NCBI GenBank assembly: GCA_015680685.1
Contig: MNCI01014150.1
Span: forward strand, 37,883 to 71,362
Source of the DNA: Gnetum montanum
Taxonomy: Eukaryota; Streptophyta; Gnetopsida; Gnetales; Gnetaceae
Direction of reading: 5' to 3'
DNA: 33,480 nt
Below, piece after piece: positions 9,465-21,000 of this stretch (within the stretch, counting starts at the first letter, position 1; each line of letters opens with the position of its first letter). Under the pieces are notes generated by a model. It worked only from the letters and a program-made list of their open reading frames with translations. It was not told where the DNA came from and made no database searches. The position numbers and the translations under genes are program-made.

Positions 9465-10811
9465 AAGCTTTTTCCATATGGATTATAGACTCAAGAGTAG
9501 TAGACCATGTAGTGAGAGATCAGGTTGGCTTTGTTGAGTACCATCAAATTCTAGAAAGGAGCAAGAAGATATACATGGGAAATGCCTCTAGTAGAGATGT
9601 ATTGAGCATTGGTACATATAAACGTGTCATATTTTATATCTCCATGATTTCCTTTATGCACAAGAAATTCAATGGAATTTTCTTTCCATTACTGCTTTGT
9701 TAAAATTGGATTTCAAATTTATGTTTAAAGATGATTTGGTTATGATTCATCTAGACTCAATTTGTTATGGATATGGTTTTGTTGACAGTGGTTTCCTCAA
9801 GCTAGATATTGAATATGCTAATAGAGAAGATAGTTCTTTCTCACTCCTCACTTCTATTAATAATGTTGGCAAAAATTACATTTTATGATGCATTAGGTTG
9901 GACCATATTTGACAAGAAAGGATGATAAGGTTAGCTAGAGTAGGTTTATTAGGATTGCTCTCTAAAGTCACTCTACCAACTTATGAGCATTTTCTAGTTT
10001 GAAAATCAACTAGAAAAGCATTTGGCAAAGCCACTAGGGATGATTTCAATTGCAATTAATTCATTCCAATATGTACAGACTAATGAATGTTAAGGTAAGG
10101 CATAGTGCCTCCTATTTCATAATATTTATAGATGTTTACACATGTTACAGTCATGTCTTTCTAATTTCTCATAAGTCTAAGGCAATATGTTACTCTAGAT
10201 GATACATGAACAAAGTTGAAAATTAGTTAGATAGAAGGATTAAGATCCTAAGAATTGATTGTGGACATGAATATCTATTTGAATAGTTAAAGGAACTGTA
10301 TGATGAAAAAGGAATTATTAGATAGATAATGATTCCTAGGATAACACAATAGAATGGTGTTGCTGAGAGGAGAAACCACACCTTACTAGACATGATAAGA
10401 TCAAGTATGGTACAAGTGAAACTCCCTATTAAAATCTAGGGAGATGCATTATTAAATGTTTCCTACATTCTCAATTGTGTCCCTAGTAAATTAGTATGTT
10501 CAAATCCATATGAGTTATGAATTAGTATAAAGCCAAGTCTAAATCATTTTTGACCTTGAGGGTCTACAGCCTATGTACATAATACTTCTCATAGATATGG
10601 GAAGTTAGGCTAAGAGGGAAAAAATTATCTTTATAAGGTACCTTGATTACTCCTAGGGACATGTGTTCATTAGGGAACTACTAGATGGAAGTATGGCTAA
10701 TATAGAGTCAAGACATGTTGAGTTTCTTGAGGAGAAGTTTCCTTATCAAAAAGAAATAGATAAAGATTTTACCTTTTGTGAAGTGGAGGATCTTGATTTT
10801 GGCACTACTAT
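9465..10811 (+). pseudogene. Copia protease and integrase (broken, 5' part of split pol)
   Basis: The protease begins with WIIDSRVVDHVVRDQVGF near 9480-9535. The normal active-site triplet Asp-Ser-Gly has become Asp-Ser-Arg (GGA to AGA), so it is inactive. Integrase follows (about 9920-10640): the lead-in RLARVGLLGLLSKVTLPTYEH, the first Asp in FIDVYTCYSHVFLISHKSKA (about 10125-10185), the second Asp in RIDCGHEYLFE (about 10250-10285), and Glu in NGVAERRNHTLLDM (about 10353-10395). The three catalytic acids are still present although the frame has stops. The linker towards RT (ELLDGSMANIESRHVEFLEE, about 10675-10735) runs up to the border of element C at 10811, where the gene is cut. Confidence 0.9.
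10807..10811. repeat. Target-site duplication ACTAT, left copy
   Basis: ACTAT immediately before the first base of the left LTR. The same five bases follow the right LTR at 28299-28303. Five bases is the usual duplication length for Ty3/gypsy integrase. Confidence 0.9.
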
Positions 10812-11539
10812 TATAACAACGGAAAATGTCAGTAGCTGAAAATACCAAACAAAAATCCATGTACACAGTCTTAACCATAGATCTATGTGAGGGCTGTGCT
10901 GGAGGAAACGAATCCGCGGTGCCCTGAACGGTCTTGTCGATCAGACAAGGACTTACTCAATCAGTAAATCAATGAATATTGTAGATATTTCGTGGAACAA
11001 TCTGATTCGGTGAATCGCCAAAGGAGAAGAAACCAATGTAGATGACAACAACGTCAACACGACAAGAAGGATCGAATTTAAGGAAAATGCGCAATTCCAA
11101 GATCTATACTTTGACCGGAAAACTGGGTATATTGCATACAAATTTCCAATGGAAAAGCTCCACTTATCTTGTGCGAAGCATACACAAAATAACAAGAAAA
11201 CTATTCAAAAAGGAGTATAGAATGGAGTCTGATCTACCTCGTAAGCCAGAGATGGGATGCAAGGAAGGTCAAGCTTTGACGTCTATCGATCAACTATTTC
11301 TGATCAATAAAACTCGCAAACCGCACCAGATGATCTTTCAATCTCTAATCTGCTCCTTTTGCCTTGGGTAGTCTCTACTCAAAACTGACAATGGTTGCCA
11401 ATGGAGAGAGCTGTGTTTTTGCCAAAGGACTGATCGCTCTTGCTGCCAATGCTCCAGCAAAATGTCTTCTATCTCTGCTAAAAGGTGATGCTGCCAAAAG
11501 TTAAAAGATGCTGGTCCTTTGTTTCTTTGTCAACTGGAG

Positions 11540-11547
11540 TATTTATA
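11540..11547 (-). promoter_or_regulatory. TATA box in 3' LTR of element C
   Basis: The minus strand reads CTTATAAATACTCC. The same box is preserved in the 5' LTR at 27464-27471. In this copy it would drive transcription outward into the copia sequence towards lower coordinates. Confidence 0.55.
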
Positions 11548-11714
11548 AGTTCGAGAACATGTGGACAAAGCATGGACCTGATGACATGTGTCTCGAACTT
11601 TCAAAATACCGTTGACCTGGTAAACTTTATGTTGAAACTGGCCATGTCGCGTCACATTTCTAGGAGAAGGGGCAATGTACGCTATCAACACTTTTGCCAA
11701 AGCTGCTTCATGAT

Positions 11715-11748
11715 TACGCACAATACGCTCATCAGCGTATTGTGCGTA
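11715..11748. repeat. Perfect 15-bp-arm hairpin in 3' LTR
   Basis: Arms TACGCACAATACGCT (11715-11729) and AGCGTATTGTGCGTA (11734-11748) are exact reverse complements with a 4-base loop, CATC. The matching place in the other LTR (27639-27672) keeps the left arm exactly and has two transitions in the right arm. Confidence 0.95.
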
Positions 11749-12375
11749 TGGATAGCAGATACTTAATTGCTTTAGCCAGATTTATGCTGTATTACACTTG
11801 TTCACACTGCATTGCATGGCAGAGCATAATAGAGCATGGGAGTAGTTGATGCCAGCTGTTTTACACTTATTTACAATGCAAAGTGTAATAGAGAGTAAAA
11901 ATGGTCAAATTTACAACGAATTACACTTGTCCACGCTGCGTAGCATAATAAGTGTAAAGCAACCAATCTGCAAAGAAAAGAAATAAATCTGTAGCTCTTT
12001 CTTGTATTCTAACTTTGTCTTCTTTGAAGCTCGTTACACTGCTCTACGTAACGGAGCGTAAACTCAGCCCTGAGCAAAAGACTTAGCCGAGTATGTGCCA
12101 AGTTTCGCACTTTAAACTTCATCAAAACTACCAAAGTAAGTTGCTTTCTGATATCGGGCTATGCTAAATAGAGTTACGCTGAACGACACCACACTATGTT
12201 GTGTAATGTAGCGTAAAGAGAGAAAACAATGTAAGTTTAGAATTTTTGAGAAACTCGGAGACTTGATGATGTGCGCCTCTTTGCTTTGTTCCATCTTTTG
12301 AATTGCTGTCGCAAACTTCCGCTGGAATCACGAATCTTTGCCTAAGGCCGATTCGCAATTTCTACAGTGTTTCAA

Positions 12376-12387
12376 TGGCCCCTCTTT
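12376..12387 (-). promoter_or_regulatory. Polypurine tract of element C
   Basis: The minus strand reads AAAGAGGGGCCA directly before the 3' LTR start TGAAAC. A purine run ending in a G tract at this place primes plus-strand DNA synthesis. It fixes the orientation of the element. Confidence 0.85.
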
Positions 12388-13607
12388 GTTGACGGTTAGA
12401 GGGCTTGCCCGAAAGACGTTGACAAAGAATATGAAACACCGGATAAGTAAAAGTACCAACAACATTCATCAATGGTTACTCAAGTGTTGCCCTGTCAATG
12501 GAGAATTGTAGAAATGAGGGAAACAGAGGATAGAAGGGTATGGGAAGGAATTTTTATAGTGGTAAGAGGAAAAAGGTTCAGGGAAGATGCAAATGAGGTT
12601 CAAGGAAGACCCAAATGAGGTTAGGGAAAGACGTAGATGTGTGAATATAGTTCTTTTTCATGCATAAGAACTTAGGCCTTCTCCTGCGACTGTGTTTGCA
12701 TGGAGTTATTCCATCATTTTGTAGATGAAGGGGGTTTCTTAGATGAATTGTGTTGCGTCTGCGTAGCCTCGATGTGTTGTGTTTCATCCATTTTCCAACC
12801 CACTTCCCTTTTTTCTTGGTGTCCACTAGGCGAGTTACGTTACGCCGGTTTATGGACTTGATTGTAATGCAAATGCGAAAAGCGTGTGCTGCGTATGTAT
12901 GTTTTGCATAAAGGAAGCAGATGGTGGAGATATAGGGAAGTAAGAACTAGGGGTAGGATTACAGGAAAAACAGGGATGCACTCCTGAGTGAACAGGTTAA
13001 CCTAAGCGACCATCTCAAAGCGTTGTCTGTACCTCACCGCTTAGATGAACGCACCTTCGAATGATATCCTTGTAGCAAGTAACTTGCAACCAAAGAGACA
13101 AACAGAGGATACCATTGCTTAGTTGAATCACTAGAGAGGTTGTTGAAACAAGTACCGTTTGGGGCGAGACAGAGTGAGTGGGCTGTGAAGGAAGAACTGT
13201 AGCACGAGGCTAGGGTCTTCACCGTTGGCGCTCGGCCTAGCATATCGCCGCCAAAGATTACTAGACTCATCGCACCTGACTGGTTACGCAGAGAACCAGC
13301 TAGGTGAATCTATGAAGCCAGAGCCTGATAGCGATGATGAGTGGAGATCCCTAAGGTTGTTTTTGATGAGAACTGCTTTGGGGCTCTGGTTGGCAAAACT
13401 AAACTGTCAGAGGTGCCACCGCTACAGCGGGGGTAGTGACGACATCTCTGAGGGTTCAGTAGTATGGATTTCAGCATGTCCGAGGAATCAGCAGGATGCT
13501 GGTGAGGTAGCGATGCTGGGACTATCCCAGTACCCCATCCCATTTGTTTTTGGGCTACACAGAGATGATTACGCTCACTTGATTTGCATGATGGCAGCCT
13601 GTAAATC
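12388..13607. other. 3' untranslated region of element C, no recognised gene
   Basis: About 1.2 kb between the polypurine tract and the minisatellite. A 130-codon plus-strand frame at 13225-13617 runs into the repeat array and resembles nothing I know. A minus-strand frame (13819-13310) is made partly of the repeats. Long 3' untranslated regions are usual in Tat-lineage elements. I see no other feature. Confidence 0.5.
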
Positions 13608-14098
13608 CCAGTTTTAAGTCCTGGTAGACTGTCGTTGCTGGTTTTAAGCCTCAGCAGACCATGGTCCCAGTTTAAAGTCTGGGTGGACCAAGGAATGCTA
13701 GTTTTACGTCGTAGCAGACGGTGGTAGAGCTGATTTATGGTCTCAGCAAACCATGCTGTGGATGCTAGTTTCATGTCGTGGCCCATGGACAAATCTGTGC
13801 TGGTTTCACGTCTCAGCAAATGGCTACTTACCTGTGCTAGTTTTATGTCATGGCAGACAGTCGGCGCTAGTTTAGCATCATGGCAGATGCATGCAGAAAC
13901 TGCCAGTTTTTCATCTTGGCGGACCTATACAACGCTGCTAGTTTTAGATCGTGGTAGACGGTTGCAACTTGCCAGTTTTACATCGCGATAGATGATCATT
14001 GCTAGTTTAGCATCGTAGCGGACGCGTGAAGGGAATGCCAATTTTACGTCGTAGCGAACGATTGTTGCCAGTTTAGCGTCGTAGCGGACAGATGTTGC
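13608..14098 (+). repeat. Minisatellite of about 15 units between integrase and 3' LTR
   Basis: About 15 degenerate units of 29-37 bases, each opening with a form of GCTAGTTTTACGTCGTAGC followed by RGACG and a variable tail. Clear units start near 13608, 13639, 13668, 13699, 13762, 13834, 13867, 13937, 13969, 13999, 14038 and 14067. On the minus strand they translate as a repeated RYDAKLA phrase, but stops show this is not coding. Tandem repeats in this 3' region are a known feature of Tat/Ogre-type elements. Confidence 0.9.
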
Positions 14099-14127
14099 AA
14101 TACCTAATATTAACACTGGATATGCAC

Positions 14128-15240
14128 TTAGATGTAGTACCGCTTCATATATATATGATTTACAGGATTTGGTAACTCTTCGTCGTTGATATCTGCTAGC
14201 TTGAACGCGCCATTGCCATATACATCAGCTACCAAGAAAAGGCCTTCCCAGTTTGTAGAGAATTTGCCTGCTGGTTCGCGAATGGCCTTGAGAACCAAAT
14301 CTCCCTTCTTGATAGGACGTTGTTGAAGGTTATGATGGTGCTTTTGCCTCTGCTTATTTTGATACTTTTCAATGGTATCAAGCATCTGTATTCGCTTCTC
14401 CTCTACTGAATCCAAATCCATGATCCAAGACTCGGTGTGTTGAGCCTTATTTATAATCGTGGAGAGGACCATTCGCAGAGAAGGAACTTGTAGTTCGAGG
14501 GGCAACACCATCTCATATCCATAGACTAGGCTATAGGGTGTATTGTCTATAGCTGTTCTGCATGTGGTGCGATACGCCTATAGCACATAGAGGATCTTTT
14601 CATGCCACCGTCTCTTGTTGCTGTCGAGCATTTTCTTGAGTAAATTGATGATGACTTTATTTATTGCTTTAGCTTGACCATTTGCTTGTGGGTAGTAAGG
14701 TGAGGAAAAAGATTGTTTAATGCCAAGATTGTCACAAAAAGATTTGGTTTCCAGACTACTAAACTGTGGCCCATTGTCGGCCACGATAGTCATTGGGAGG
14801 CCAAATTTGGTTACAATATTGTCCAAGATGAAATGACAGACCTATTGAGATGTAATCTTCTGTAAATGGATGGCTTCCACCCACTTCATGAAGTACTCAG
14901 TAGTTGTGATGATAAAGCTATGCCCTATAGAAGACTTTGGCGTGATAGGCCCTATGATGTCTAGTCCCCATCGTTGGAAGGGCCATGTGATCTGAGTCAT
15001 ATGTAGTTCTATAGGTGACACGTGTATGAGATTCACGTAATGTTGACACATGTCGCATGTTTTGACCTTTGTAAGACAATATTTCTCCATGTACGACCAG
15101 TAATACCCTAAGCGACGGATTTTAGAGGCCATGGCTCGTGGTGCTACATGTCCTCCGCATAATCCCTCGTGGACTTCACTGACTATACACTGCGCCTAAT
15201 CTTTGTTAACGCAAGTAAGCAGTACTTCATCAAAAGAGCG
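14128..15240 (-). pseudogene. Element C integrase (broken; catalytic Glu lost)
   Basis: C-terminal part of the pol frame. The zinc-binding N-terminus is complete, with His in SEVHEG (about 15172), His in CGGHVAP (about 15155) and the Cys pair in CDMCQ (about 15040-15052). The core has Asp in RWGLDIIGP (about 14955) and Asp in VADNGPQFSS (about 14780). The expected Glu in the phrase NGQAKAINK is Lys (codon at 14668-14670, AAA where GAA is expected), so strand transfer should be dead. The C-terminal domain ends NPVNHIYMKRYYI and a TAA at 14128, the usual Tat pol end. In-frame TAG stops lie near 15196, 14842 and 14578. There is no frameshift. Confidence 0.92.
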
Positions 15241-15273
15241 TCTATAGAGGGTACTGTCTCCTATGATGACGTA

Positions 15274-15951
15274 CTACCTAGCTCGCTTGCGAATAGTGTC
15301 TTTCTGTGCACGTGTTAACTTGTGTGGTGGTTCACCATGCAAGAGGTAAGCTTTAATGTGGTCGTACCACTCCGGCGTTCTATGCTCGAGTAGTGAAGAT
15401 ATTTGCACTGCCTGAATGATAGGACCTGTGCAATTTGTTATTAATGTAGGAAAGGTGTCAAATAGCTGCGACGACACGTTTAAGGCTAACGTAGCCAGTG
15501 CATCGGCCAGTGTGTTATCATTGCGGGGCATGTGTTGGGCATCGATGGTTGTGAACCACTTCAGAAGATCTTTAGCCATATCGTAGTAGGGCTGTAAATG
15601 TGCAGCCTTGCAGGTGTAGACTCCTGTGATTTGATTTATAACAAGCATCGAATCACCCCTAATTGCCAAGTGTCAAACATCAAGTTCTTTGGCAGTTAAT
15701 AATCCCCTGAGGAGTCCCTTGTACTCTGCCACATTGTTCGTATAGAGAAAGGTCAAGCGGTAAGCATGAAGTCGCACATCCTCAGGTGATAGCGTAATGA
15801 CGGTGGCAGCACTGCCACCTCTAGTGGTTGAAGCTCTGTCAAAATATAACGTTGCTTCGGGGCCTATTAAAATAGGGCTTAAACTATGTACATGTTCATA
15901 TGGAAATTCAGGCTCTATGGTTGCCTGACTGTCAATAGGTGATGTTATCAA
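15274..15951 (-). pseudogene. Second, archaeal-type RNase H (aRNH) of element C
   Basis: A second RNase H between the gypsy RNase H and integrase, found in the Tat lineage. On the minus strand the catalytic Asp is in LYFDRASTTRGG (about 15840), Glu in NNVAEYKGLL (about 15730), Asp in RGDSMLVINQ (about 15655), and the last Asp in HMPRNDNTLADALA (about 15480-15530). All four acidic positions remain. Two in-frame stops occur, one TGA within it (15673) and one TAG at its end (15274). It shares one frame with RT and integrase. This copy has the better-kept active site, which fits the idea that aRNH took over the enzyme role from the degenerate first RNase H. Confidence 0.9.
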
Positions 15952-16480
15952 TTAGTTAGCTATCGCTTGGCCTTTCGTAGAAGATTGACCAAGGTAATGC
16001 AGATTGAATTCTACTGTGATAGCTTTCCAATGAGCTATTTTACTGCTTTCGTATAGGTTATGTTTAATGGCCCTAAGGATGTTATTTTTACAGATGATGT
16101 TGACCTGACTACGGAAGAGGTAGTGCCTACATTTCTTTAGTGTAAATACTAACACTAGGCAATTACGCTCTACTTTGTTGTACCTTGTTTCATACACACA
16201 TAGGGCATGACTCAAGTAGTAGATGGGTACTTCTGACCCATCATTTCTCCTTTGATAAAGTAATGTGGCTAAGGCTACGTCCGAGGTTGCAAGGTAAATG
16301 TAGAACGGCTGATCCCTTTGTGGCAGGAATACCATTGACAAGCATTGAAGTTCCTGTTTTAGGCTATCAAATGCATGTTGGCAATCGTCTGTCCACTTGA
16401 AATTAACACCTTTCTTAAGGAGATGTTGCATGGGATGTAGTTTATCTGTTAATCTCGAGATAAATTGCCTGATAAACTGT
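15952..16480 (-). pseudogene. First (gypsy-type) RNase H of element C, degenerate
   Basis: Follows RT in the same frame. The clean piece 16431-15952 reads through the connection region (FKWTDDCQHAFDSLKQEL) into RNase H (YLATSDVALATLLYQ, then VYETRYNKVERNCLVLVF, then KCRHYLF). The first acidic position (normally Asp or Glu in an ATD-like phrase) and later ones are weakly kept, as is common in Tat elements that own a second RNase H. Stops stand at 16483 and 15952. Confidence 0.85.
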
Positions 16481-16482
16481 AA

Positions 16483-17607
16483 TCATCCTTGTAACCCGCA
16501 TAATTGCTTGAGATCTGTGGGAGATGTTAACTTGACAATGGCTTTGACCTTATCAGGGTCTACTCTTATGCCAGTTTCTGACACCACAAACCCCAACATG
16601 CATCCGGTTTTGACTCTAAATACACACTTCTTTGGGTTGAGCTGGAGGTCGTATTTGGAGCATCTTTTAAGGACTAACTCTAGGTCCTTTGAATGGTCTT
16701 CTGATTTCATAGACTTAACAGCTATATCATCAACATAATCATTCAGTCTTCCTAGGAGGTACTCACTAAAGATGTATGTCATAGCCCATTGATATGTCAC
16801 TCAGGCATTTTTCAAGCCAAAAGGCATCATGGTATAGCAAAAGGTCCCCCAAGGCATCATGAATGTTGTGGTCAATTGATGTTCCAGGTTGATGCGAATC
16901 TAATTATAGCCTGAAAAACCATCCATGAAGGATAGAAGCGCATACCCAACTATTGTATCGACTAGTTGGTCGATACTCGGTAGTGGAAAGTTGTCCTTGA
17001 TTGTGGCTTTGTTTAAATCTCGGAAGTCTGTACAGATGCGTATACTTCCAGTCTTCTTTGGGACAACTACAATGTTAGATACCCAATCCGAGTAATCGAC
17101 AGCGTGGATGAAACCAGCCTGATACAGTTTGGTGATCTCATCACACACTGCTAGCATGATTTCTGGTTTGATTTTTCGTGTTTTTTGCTTAATTACTTTG
17201 ATATGTGGGTCTAATATTTTGTTATGTTGAATTATCCTAGGATCTAGTCCTGACATGTCTTCGTATGACCATGCAAATACCGTGATGTTGTCCTGGAGGA
17301 CCTATTTTATAGAGTCATGCATTTTTTGGTCTAGTAGAGAACTAACCTTAAGAGTTTTGGACTCACCTTTATGCGTAATGACAGAAACCTCATTGAGGGG
17401 ATCTTTGGTTATGTCTCCAGCCTCCAGGTCTAGTGTGCACATCGATTGTTCTGGCCATTTTAGAGATGTTTCCGACGTGGCTATGGTTACGTCATCGAGG
17501 GAAGGGTTAATTTCTACTAGCGTAAAATCGAATTGCCTAACTACTCTCCTGTATGGACTTGTTAAAGTCAGGGGTGCTAAAAAAGTTGCATCCATTTGCC
17601 AACCGTC
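16483..17607 (-). pseudogene. Element C reverse transcriptase (broken, YVDD intact)
   Basis: The RT exon begins just after a predicted splice acceptor (CAG before 17607). A linker (about 17607-17300) leads to the fingers (IVVVPKKTGSIRICTDFRDL, about 17030-17090), the palm (LLSFMDGFSGYN, about 16905-16940) and the catalytic YVDD at 16726-16737. Thumb and connection follow (VSETGIRVDPDKVKAI). All pieces share one frame with no shift. Stops are TAG at 17302, TAG at 16900, TGA at 16801 and TGA at 16483, each one transition away from a sense codon. The RT is typical Ty3/gypsy of the Tat lineage. Confidence 0.92.
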
Positions 17608-17613
17608 CTGAAA
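17602..17613. repeat. 12-bp direct repeat ACCGTCCTGAAA, copy 1
   Basis: The same 12 bases recur at 22770-22781. The two copies border the 5.17-kb stretch that separates protease from RT and holds the antisense gene. In element sense each reads TTTCAGGACGGT. Copy 1 contains the predicted splice acceptor. Confidence 0.9.
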
Positions 17614-17882
17614 AATCACCAAATGTGTAAATGATTAGGAGAAAGCATGATGTGGTGTTGTCAAGCGTGAAAAGCTAATTGAATTTTGAATATTGCGAAT
17701 AGCTTGTCATTAATGCTACTCGATTACGAGGCGATAATGTGTGGTAGTTTAACATCATTTCGGATAGTGGCACATGTGCTATCCATCACATTAATGCCTT
17801 GATCTTCAGGTTCCATCTTATACTGATACCAGCATTTAGGAAAGTCCCGTTTTAATCAGGCATCAAGTCAGTTAATTTTGCA

Positions 17883-17888
17883 TATAAG
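17883..17888 (+). promoter_or_regulatory. TATA-like box of the antisense gene
   Basis: GCATATAAGTAG, about 135 bases before the ATG at 18023. A start site some 30 bases downstream would give a 5' leader of about 110 bases. The 270 bases between the RT acceptor and this box are the only room for a promoter that lies outside the pol frame. Confidence 0.45.
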
Positions 17889-18022
17889 TAGATAGTTCTT
17901 TTTTGAAAATGAGCTATTGGCTGTCACAAAATTGAATTCTCAACGGTCGCAGAGAGAGGAATAAAGAGCAAAAGATTGCAGAGTGTTATTTGCAAAGGCA
18001 TGAAGGTGTGAAGACTGCAACA

Positions 18023-21000
18023 ATGGCACCGAAAGTAAGAGGGAAGAATGCGAAATTGGCTAAGATAGACAAGGTACAAGGGAGCCTGCAGCGTGCTTCG
18101 CAGGCTTTAGTTGAAGTGAGGGATGTGGCTCCCCTGAATCGGTAGGTCATCCTTGGCTTGTTTGTGTTGCTTTCTGTGATATGGTTCTTCTTTGCAATGT
18201 TTATTCTTTTTGCGTCATTCTACGTAAATTAGAGTTTTAGGCTATGGACCTCGCATTAAAATAAGGGTTTATACAATAGTATTGTGTCTATCGCCACTAT
18301 CAGGGACAAACCTTGTACTTTTACAAGGGTTTAGGCGATTTCGGCTGTGTAGCTAGCGCGTAATTTGTAAATTTTCTATAATTTAAGCATGCAAATCTGA
18401 ATCTAGACGTTAATGTGTTTATTATTTTCTTTGTACAGTATCATGTTAAAACCTGTCTTAATCATCTTAGATATAGTCGGGGTTTTATGCTGTATAAACC
18501 CGATAATACCTAATGTTCCTCCCCCTCAGACTCGGTTGCATGGGAGGGCCATATGGTTCTGAAAGGGTGTGCTAGAGTTTCTGTAGTTTTTACTACATAA
18601 CTACAACATTATTGTATGGTCACACCTGTCGGGAGATATTGCTGACACTATTTTGGAGCACCTGTTAGTGGGTTCTACACAGGGAATCCTGGCTTTCTTG
18701 AAAGACGGGGCCATCGATATTGGTCGTCCCCAAGACCACGTACTTAGTGCCAGAGGGCTGAGGCGCTTAAGTTGGATTTGGGAAATGGCTAGGTTTAGCT
18801 GTTACCATATGTACAACACTTTGTTCGTGGCCCATCATGTATCGACTTACTTTCAGAACCCACCGGGCACAGTGTATTACTCAGGCGGGTAAGCTGTTTT
18901 ACTGGCGGTATTGTCAATATGTTTCTAGTGGCTGGATTTACAAAGCGTAAGATAATAATGCATCATATGATACAGGTTTTTTATTAACGACAAAGGATTA
19001 GTGGGCAATGGAGATACATTGACCTGGACCAAGACAGCGATAAAGGAGTTTACCTCCACCAGTAACGTACGTGCCGGTGTAATGGGGTAGATGTCCTTTG
19101 AGATCCATGAGTATCCCATCTGTTATGATGATTCTTTCTAGAATTGTTAGAACCTCGAGTGGTTACATGAAGAATGGACATTGGACCTTCCCCTTACCGT
19201 CGTGGACGTGCAGAGGAAACTTCCTCCATTTCCTTTGTCATTTGGCCCTGGTAAGGTTTTGTTGCTACTATTATTTGCATGATATGATATTTTTTTTGGT
19301 CTATTTTTGAAATGTAGCGTAATAGTGTTTTCGCTACTTAGACATATGTCTTGCGTTGTTTAGTTAGGGAATCCCAGGAGATTACCACTACAATTTCCAG
19401 CCATGAGGCGAATACCCTCCTTTTTTGCTGTGGTGACATTAAGGAGGCACAATGCTGGCTCAGCCACGTGGCGGCCCTAGTTACATTGGTCACCAAGCTG
19501 CGAGAAGCAAGGCTAATGCATTTATTTCTGGCCGTAACTCCTGATGTCTCGGCTAGCAGGATGTTAACCCTGGTCAACTCCTTTAGGGAGAGGGTTGAGT
19601 ATTTTTTCACGTGCGTGTATCATGTGCGTGTGAATTTTGATATTGACGCTCAGCTATTTGCTGACCTCTTCGGCATCCCTTCTGATGGTTTTCCCATAGA
19701 GGAAAGAGTGAGGAGGAGCCACAAATGTCAAGAAGAGTTGGAGGAGTGGCTAGGAATCAAGAAGAAGGCCAAGGGGATCCCCTGTGAAAGGATTGAATTA
19801 GAAATCGCCAAGACTGTTTATCCCCTCTTCCGGGCTCGGGCTTTCCCCAAAACACTTTCGCAAGGGAGGTTCTTTACCATAGAACAGGCTCGTATCATGC
19901 GGGAGGTTATGGAGGAAGGAACCCAGTTCAACTGGGCAAGCTATTTCGCTAATGGGTTATGTGCTGAAATGGTTAGGCTCCACCAGAAGCTTGAGTCCTG
20001 TTTCAATATGCACTTCGCCTTCTTCATAGCTTGCCTCTGGCGTTTTGCCAAATTTTTAGTTGACCAGAGGAATGGGGTCTGGGTGCAGCAAGACCGAGAC
20101 CAGCTATCCAAACCTTGGATTTCCCATATTTTCGGCACTACCTAAGGACAGGATCCTCCGGAGGGAATTGGGGAGTCTCAGTCTATAACGATAAGGGATT
20201 TGGTGGCTCCTCGAGCGCGGGGCACTGATAGTGTAGGTGGGGTGATTCCCACTTACACCAGTGATGCATCGTGGGGAAAGCGCCTTGTGGCAGAGATTGT
20301 GGACACCTCGGTCCAGCTCAAAAGGCCTCCTCTAACCGAGGCCCTTGTGGAACCAGCAAGTAGCATGGGCAGGACAATGCAAGTCAGAGTTCAGCAGAGT
20401 AAACGTCCACTTGGTAAGCATAGAGACATAGTGGAAGTCATGGCAATTACCATATTACGCAACTTTATTTGGGGTATTTTGAATCGTTTAAATGTGTTAT
20501 GTGATATGAATAGCGAGGCCTGTAGATCAGTTGACCCCTGAAACAAGGGCAGTGGTATTACGGAGTGGGGAGGGGGCCCCAGTTTTGGAAGAGGAGGCCC
20601 TGGCTGTTAGAATAAGTGACACATAGACCCTTGTGCATGAGGAGAGGGAGGAGAAGGAAAATGTTAACGCACCTCCCACTGTAACCGGTAGAGGTAATTA
20701 GCATATTAAAAATTTTAAGGAGTTTTGTTAATAATTAGAAGTTTTAACTTAATTACACTACAGATGAACAAGATGCATCCACGTCCGCCGTTGTAAGCAG
20801 AGTGTGGGGAGAATTTCCTGACAAGTTTGCCTTCATGAAAGGCGTTGTCAGCGATATGATCGAGCATCTCGAGCGCGTCGATCCTAGAGCTGGTATGTTG
20901 CAGCTATAAGAGGCTTATTTTATTACAAATTTTTAATGTTTTACATACGTTGGATACTATTTGCTATCAGGAGCTCGCCTTCGATGGGACCCTATGGAGC

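Larger units (their letters stand above)
10812..12374 (-). repeat. 3' LTR of element C
   Basis: 1,563 bases, the same length as the partner at 26736-28298. In element sense it begins TGAAACACTG (12374 downward) and ends GTTGTTATA, where the partner ends GTTGTTACA; the terminal CA has decayed to TA. It holds a TATA box (11540-11547) and a perfect 15-base-arm hairpin (11715-11748). The polypurine tract adjoins it at 12376. Open frames seen on both strands near 10953-11371 recur in the other LTR only because the LTRs are copies. Confidence 0.95.

Noticed and set aside
10953-11371. Overlapping open frames on both strands (80 and 109 codons), seen again at 26877-27295
   Set aside because: They lie in the two LTRs and recur because LTRs are copies. 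No resemblance to known proteins, and no selection can be inferred from the pair.
11485-11766. 93-codon frame present in both LTRs (again at 27409-27690)
   Set aside because: It spans the TATA box and hairpin of U3; a by-product of LTR duplication.
13225-13819. 130- and 169-codon frames near the first minisatellite
   Set aside because: They run into tandem repeats, lack recognisable motifs, and the region is 3' untranslated sequence of element C.
13737-14116. Repeated RYDAKLA-like peptide as a possible repeat protein
   Set aside because: A product of minisatellite units. Unit lengths vary between 29 and 37 bases so the frame is not kept, and no start or promoter is apparent.
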